Of a stretch of 64,000 nucleotides of DNA, positions 33,705-64,000 are shown one piece after another. Both the position numbers and the translations under genes were made by a program. The first letter of the stretch is position 1; each line of letters opens with the position of its first letter. Origin of the DNA: Ceratotherium simum simum (Eukaryota; Chordata; Mammalia; Perissodactyla; Rhinocerotidae); the NCBI RefSeq assembly GCF_000283155.1, contig NW_004454178.1:5933724-5997723 (forward strand), in the 5' to 3' direction. Under the pieces are notes generated by a model, which was given only the letters and a program-made list of their open reading frames with translations, searched no databases and was not told where the DNA came from.

Positions 33705-34725
33705 TAGTCATCAGATGAACACTTGCTATAATATCAATTTTTTAATTACTCTATTAGCCACAGTATTAATTATACGAACGCTAAATGTTTAAAACCCACA
33801 TGTGCTCTTGGGCATTAAATGCTTACTTGAACAAATTTACTCTTTTTGGCCTTCTGACTTACTCGGGCTATTTGCTGGGCCTAATTAAGCAAGCTTATCT
33901 CCTTTCAGGCTTCAGCTTCTGCTTCAGTGTCATTAACTTTCCAGATTTATTTATCTTTAGCCTCATGTCCATTCCTGATTTGCATTTCTATTTCCAGAAA
34001 CTTACTTTATATTTTGATTGTGATGTCCATCGGTTACTTATACTTTAAAATCAACATTTAGAAGCTCAAACTTATTTACCCAAGCTCTCATATGGACCTC
34101 AAATAAAAATAGACACATGCCAAAACTATTCTTTCTCTTATTGATTTATTTTTTTTATGTGGGTTATTTGCCTCATCAGCTATTTAGATGATCAAGCCAG
34201 AAATGATGGAATACCCCTTATTTCTTTCCATTTCATATTTCCCTTATGAAATTGATCTCCATGTACCATTGATTTTACCTCTGATTTCGTCTCACATAAA
34301 TCTCTCCTCTTCCGTGATTTCAAGTCTTTGGTTAGGAGTTTGTGCGAGTTAATGTAAAATCTTCCTAACTGGTTTCCCTGCTTCTGGTTCTTCTAATTTA
34401 TTCTTTGTATTATTGTCAACTTTATATTTTCAAAGAGCCCCAAAACCTTCAAGGAAAATGTTCAAACTTCTTAATATGTCATAAAATAGTTTAACCTCTG
34501 GATTAGAGTAGAGGATTTTTTAGGCAACACTTAATACATTAATCCAATTATCCAAGCCTTGGGAATCACTTTCTATGGCAGACTACATCCACGTGAGTGG
34601 AAAAACCCTGGGAACAAGTTGGTCTTGAACGGAGCAGCTTTACTGTTACTCTATTCCTTAGAGTCCAGTAGGAGAGCTCAGATTTGGGAGTGGGATGGAG
34701 GCTTTTGGAGGAAGTGATAAGTTTA
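33705..34725. other. Intergenic; weak L2 remnant at about 34150-34500
   Basis: 34150-34500 shows L2-like text (CTAACTGGTTTCCCTGCTTC) at high divergence. The rest is AT-rich with no named feature. Confidence 0.4.
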
Positions 34726-34926
34726 AAGATTTTATTTATTTATTTTTCCCCCAAAGCCCCAGTACATAGTTGTCTGTCATAGCTGCACATCCTTCTAGTT
34801 GCTGTACGTGGGACGCGGCCTCAGCATGGCTGGAGGAGTGGTGCCTCGGTGCGCACCCGGGATCCGAACCTGGGCCGCTGGCAGCGGAGCGCGCGCACTC
34901 AACCGCTAAGCCACGGGGCCGGCCCA
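34726..34926 (-). mobile_element. ERE SINE, type A tail
   Basis: Clean copy. (ATTT)n, CCCCCAAAGCCCCAGTACAT, head ending CGGGGCCGGCCC. A perfect 15-bp duplication GAAGTGATAAGTTTA lies at 34711-34725 and 34927-34941. Confidence 0.95.
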
Positions 34927-35010
34927 GAAGTGATAAGTTTAGACAACGAACAAACAACATAGAGGCAAAAACCAATTAAAGAACTGAAATCATGTATAAA
35001 TGATAAAAAA

Positions 35011-35042
35011 TTCACATATTGAGGTATTCACATATTGAGGTA
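35011..35042. repeat. Exact 16-bp tandem duplication
   Basis: The unit TTCACATATTGAGGTA occurs twice in direct succession. It abuts a probable LTR start. Confidence 0.9.
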
Positions 35043-35044
35043 TA

Positions 35045-35515
35045 CGGGGTAGCTATTCTGGTTTAAATCTGATTTGGCCTGAACTAAAGAAGCCTGACTT
35101 ATGGCCTGTCAAACATACATTGTACATCTGCTTTAACCATTAAAGATAGTGATGCATTAAACATTATCTCAAAGTAAAAGGACGCACTCTGAAGATAAGA
35201 ACACATACTTCCTTTCCTACATGTCAGCGTCAGTACACCTGAAGATAAGTTTCCTTTTCCAGACATCAGGGTCATGTTGACCCCTGCTAATCTGCAACTG
35301 AACATCCCTTTGAAACTTTGATGAATATGTATCCTGGGCATGTTTGATGTATGTTCTTCGTTCTAAAAAGGTGTAAAACTGTGCTGAAAACCATGCTTCT
35401 CCGGAATACGTTTCCTTTGTGGAGACTGCCTTCCTGGGCTAGTCCTCAGCTTGGCTCAAGTCAATCTCACCTTATCTCTCTTATCTACAGAATGGTTATT
35501 GGTTATTTGAGTCAA
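35045..35515 (+). mobile_element. Probable solo LTR
   Basis: GGTTTAAATCTGATTTGGCC, AAAAAGGTGTAAAACTGTGC (promoter-like), then GGAGACTGCCTTCCTGGGCT and TATCTCTCTTATCTACAGAA give the U3-R-U5-like layout of a mammalian endogenous LTR. No coding content. Family not resolved. Confidence 0.45.
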
Positions 35516-35519
35516 CATA

Positions 35520-36250
35520 AATATATTGAATATTTTTAGATATATAAAGATGATTTCAGGGCCTTTAAGCTTCCTTGGGGAGGGGTGTGAGGTAAAAAGA
35601 AATGAAATGATATCATTATAGTGCATGCATGTTCTTTTCTGTCTGCGTGAAACAGTAATGCTAGTGATCTTGGAAGATGAGTCCACATCTTTGTGGGAAC
35701 ATCTGCCATTTCTAATTCACTAGTTTGCTTGTGACTAGCTTCTTTAAGGAGGACATACTCTGAAGCCCAGAAAGATATACACTTAGTCAATTACATCAAG
35801 AGAATGAACCAAGAAGGAAATTACACTTCTTCATTATCCTTATTAGTCACTTTACAGTTTGTACTTTCAATAGATTGATTTGCTTCTTACAATCTGATGA
35901 AGCTTATAGAATAAATATTATGCCCATGCTACAGACAAGGCAACTAAGGTCCCCAAAGATGAAGTGATGTGGCCAGGACCACAAAGCTAGCAAAAAATTC
36001 ATTTACTCTTTTTGCCATTAGCATATGAGGTAGTTATGATATGAACTTTAAAACTGCAGAAGTATTAGAATTAATCTTAGTAAACATCTTTAAATGAAAA
36101 GAGTTGTGTCTTGGTTTGGAACCCACAGCTCATTCTTTTTTAATACATATGGCAGCATTCCAAAGGACCTCTACAAAAATCAGTTTAATCCCACATTTTC
36201 TCTTTCTATTAATATTTTTTAGTTGTACCTGGCGATGTTTCTATACTTTC
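35520..36250. other. Intergenic with a MIR remnant at about 35910-36000
   Basis: GCTACAGACAAGGCAACTAA, GAAGTGATGTGGCCAGGACC and ACAAAGCTAGC are antisense MIR text. No gene seen. Confidence 0.5.
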
Positions 36251-36254
36251 ATTT

Positions 36255-36370
36255 CATCATGAGCTCCTTTGGGACAGTGATAAGGTGACATTCATCTCTG
36301 TCTTTCTGGCACTGTATTTCTGCCATTCAGGCAGAAAGGGCTCATAAATACTTATTAAATTGAATATTTT
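36255..36370 (+). mobile_element. L2 LINE 3' end fragment
   Basis: ATGAGCTCCTTTGGGACAGT, TCTGTCTTTCTGGCACTGTA and CATAAATACTTATTAAATTG match the L2 3' terminus. Confidence 0.5.
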
Positions 36371-36656
36371 AAATTCACATGCAGGAAAAATGCCGAGTGC
36401 CTAAATACTGTTTATTTTCCTCTTATTGCTAAATATCAGCATGATTTTCCCTTTTCTCTGCTTTCTATTTCCTAAAAAACCCTAATGGTGACTGGCCAGG
36501 GAAATTTCCTTTATCACTAGCTGTGAACCCTGTCTTTTAAAATTCCAAGTTGGCAAACACACTCTGAAGACACTGTGATAATCTTAATATATTTCTCTTA
36601 GAAACCTGAGAAATATTCAGAGCACAGCGTCCACATATTCAGAAGTTATAAAATAG

Positions 36657-36959
36657 AGGCCAGCCCCTGGCTTAGCCGTTAAGCACGCGTGCTCCGCTAC
36701 TGGTGGCCTGGGTTCGGATCCCGGGCGCGCACTGACACACCGCTTCTCTGGCCATGCTGAGGCCACGTCCCACATACAGCAACTAGAAGGATGTGCAACT
36801 ATGACATACAACTATCTACTGGGGCTTTGGGGAAAAAAAAGGGAGGAGGATTGGCAACAGACGTTAGTTCAGAGCCGGTCTTCCTCAGCAAAAAGAGGAG
36901 GATTAGCATGGATGTTAGCTCAGAGCTGATCTTCCTCAAAAACAAACAAACAAACAAAA
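36657..36959 (+). mobile_element. ERE SINE, composite (type A body plus two tail units)
   Basis: Head GGCCAGCCCCTGGCTTAG, A-type body to CTACTGGGGCTTTGGGG, then two B-type tail units and an (AAAC)n tail. Flanks AAGTTATAAAATAG (36643-36656) and AAGTTATAAACTAG (36960-36973) differ at one base. Confidence 0.93.
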
Positions 36960-36974
36960 AAGTTATAAACTAGA

Positions 36975-37630
36975 GTTCTTGATTCTAGCCAATAGGTATT
37001 CATTTTGGGGAGTAAAGAAAAGACTAGAAGAATTAGAGAGGAGGAGACGAAAAACAGAAATAAATAGCATGTGGGTAACTAGAAAATAGGCTTCTGTCTG
37101 CAGCTGTGAGCCCCAGACTAAGAATACAAGATAGGCAGCATTATTCTTTTGTAACATAATCCTGATGAGGAACATTTTAAAAGATTTCTGTAGACAGCAA
37201 TATATATGTATTTTGTGGCAAATGTGTTATTCTCAAAAAGAAACGAATGCTTTCGGTTTCACTTTCCCCATGTTTAACGAAGTAGGAAAAGTATTCTCCC
37301 CTCCTCTTTAACCATTATCATTCTTCTCATCCAGTCTTGAGTCTAACAATATCTACCGATTTGCAAGAAGACCCCATCTTTCAGCAGCTTTCAGGGTATT
37401 TAATAACATGGAATCAAAAACTCAAATGACCGTCAGTTTCACTTCGTTTTGCCTTTGATGTGAGAACTGGGGAGTCAACCACTGAATATTTCATCTTTAG
37501 GTCTTCGCTTTATTTTTTTAAATATATTAAAGGGGAGGATGGTCGCCGACTGCCAAGATGTTTTCCACCTCTGCTGCTCTGTGAACTTGTCCCTGTTTCT
37601 CTCGTCTGGGACAGCACCTTGACGTTCCCC
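36975..37630. other. ATIC upstream flank, no repeat recognised
   Basis: AT-rich DNA free of recognised repeats, leading into the GC-rich promoter. Upstream regulatory sites are possible but none can be supported. Confidence 0.4.
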
Positions 37631-37714
37631 TGCACATCCCGGCCTCTGGGGACCGGCTGCCGACGGCCAGAGGCTCGTGCTGCGGGGGCCCCGGGGCGGC
37701 CGCCCCTCGGGGGC

Positions 37715-64000
<26,286 letters not shown>

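Noticed and set aside
1..37600. Search for an ABCA12 or other neighbouring gene exon
   Set aside because: No exon with family similarity and proper splice sites was seen. In human the upstream neighbour is far away, so none is expected here.

Overview
This is eukaryotic, mammalian DNA: split genes with GT-AG introns and a dense background of LINE, SINE, LTR and DNA-transposon relics. The SINEs identify the order. Twenty-three copies carry the tRNA-derived head and the two tail types of the ERE (equine repetitive element) family, which I know only from odd-toed ungulates, so the host is a perissodactyl (horse, rhino or tapir group). I cannot resolve the species from the sequence.

Region 1-37.6 kb is intergenic. 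I find no protein-coding gene in it; every long open frame there lies in a repeat or lacks any sign of coding. It holds L1 pieces on both strands, several L2 ORF2/3' remnants in sense and antisense, ERE insertions with clear target-site duplications, MaLR-type and other LTR remnants, hAT-type elements, a GATA microsatellite and a few repeat-poor stretches that could be conserved non-coding DNA.

Region 37.6-64 kb is the plus-strand gene ATIC (bifunctional AICAR formyltransferase/IMP cyclohydrolase, the last two steps of de novo purine synthesis). Exons 2 to 14 and the first 42 bases of exon 15 are all present, in frame, with GT-AG junctions. They encode codons 7 to 515 (human numbering, recalled from memory) without an indel. 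Exon 1 with the start codon must lie in a 341-base assembly gap inside the GC-rich promoter. The last roughly 77 codons lie beyond the window. In human, ABCA12 lies upstream and FN1 downstream of ATIC (established knowledge, not visible here).

The intronic L1 pieces I recognise are all antisense to ATIC, while upstream L1 pieces occur both ways. A second gap (190 N) sits inside a single ERE whose two flanks contain the same SINE segment, so this gap looks like an assembly artefact or a nested repeat. I found no sign of a wholly new biological system. The most unusual structures are that gap, the ERE tail-unit architecture, a tail-to-tail L2 pair, inverted EREs around ATIC exon 12, a perfect 11-bp intronic hairpin and a tRNA-Ile-like relic.
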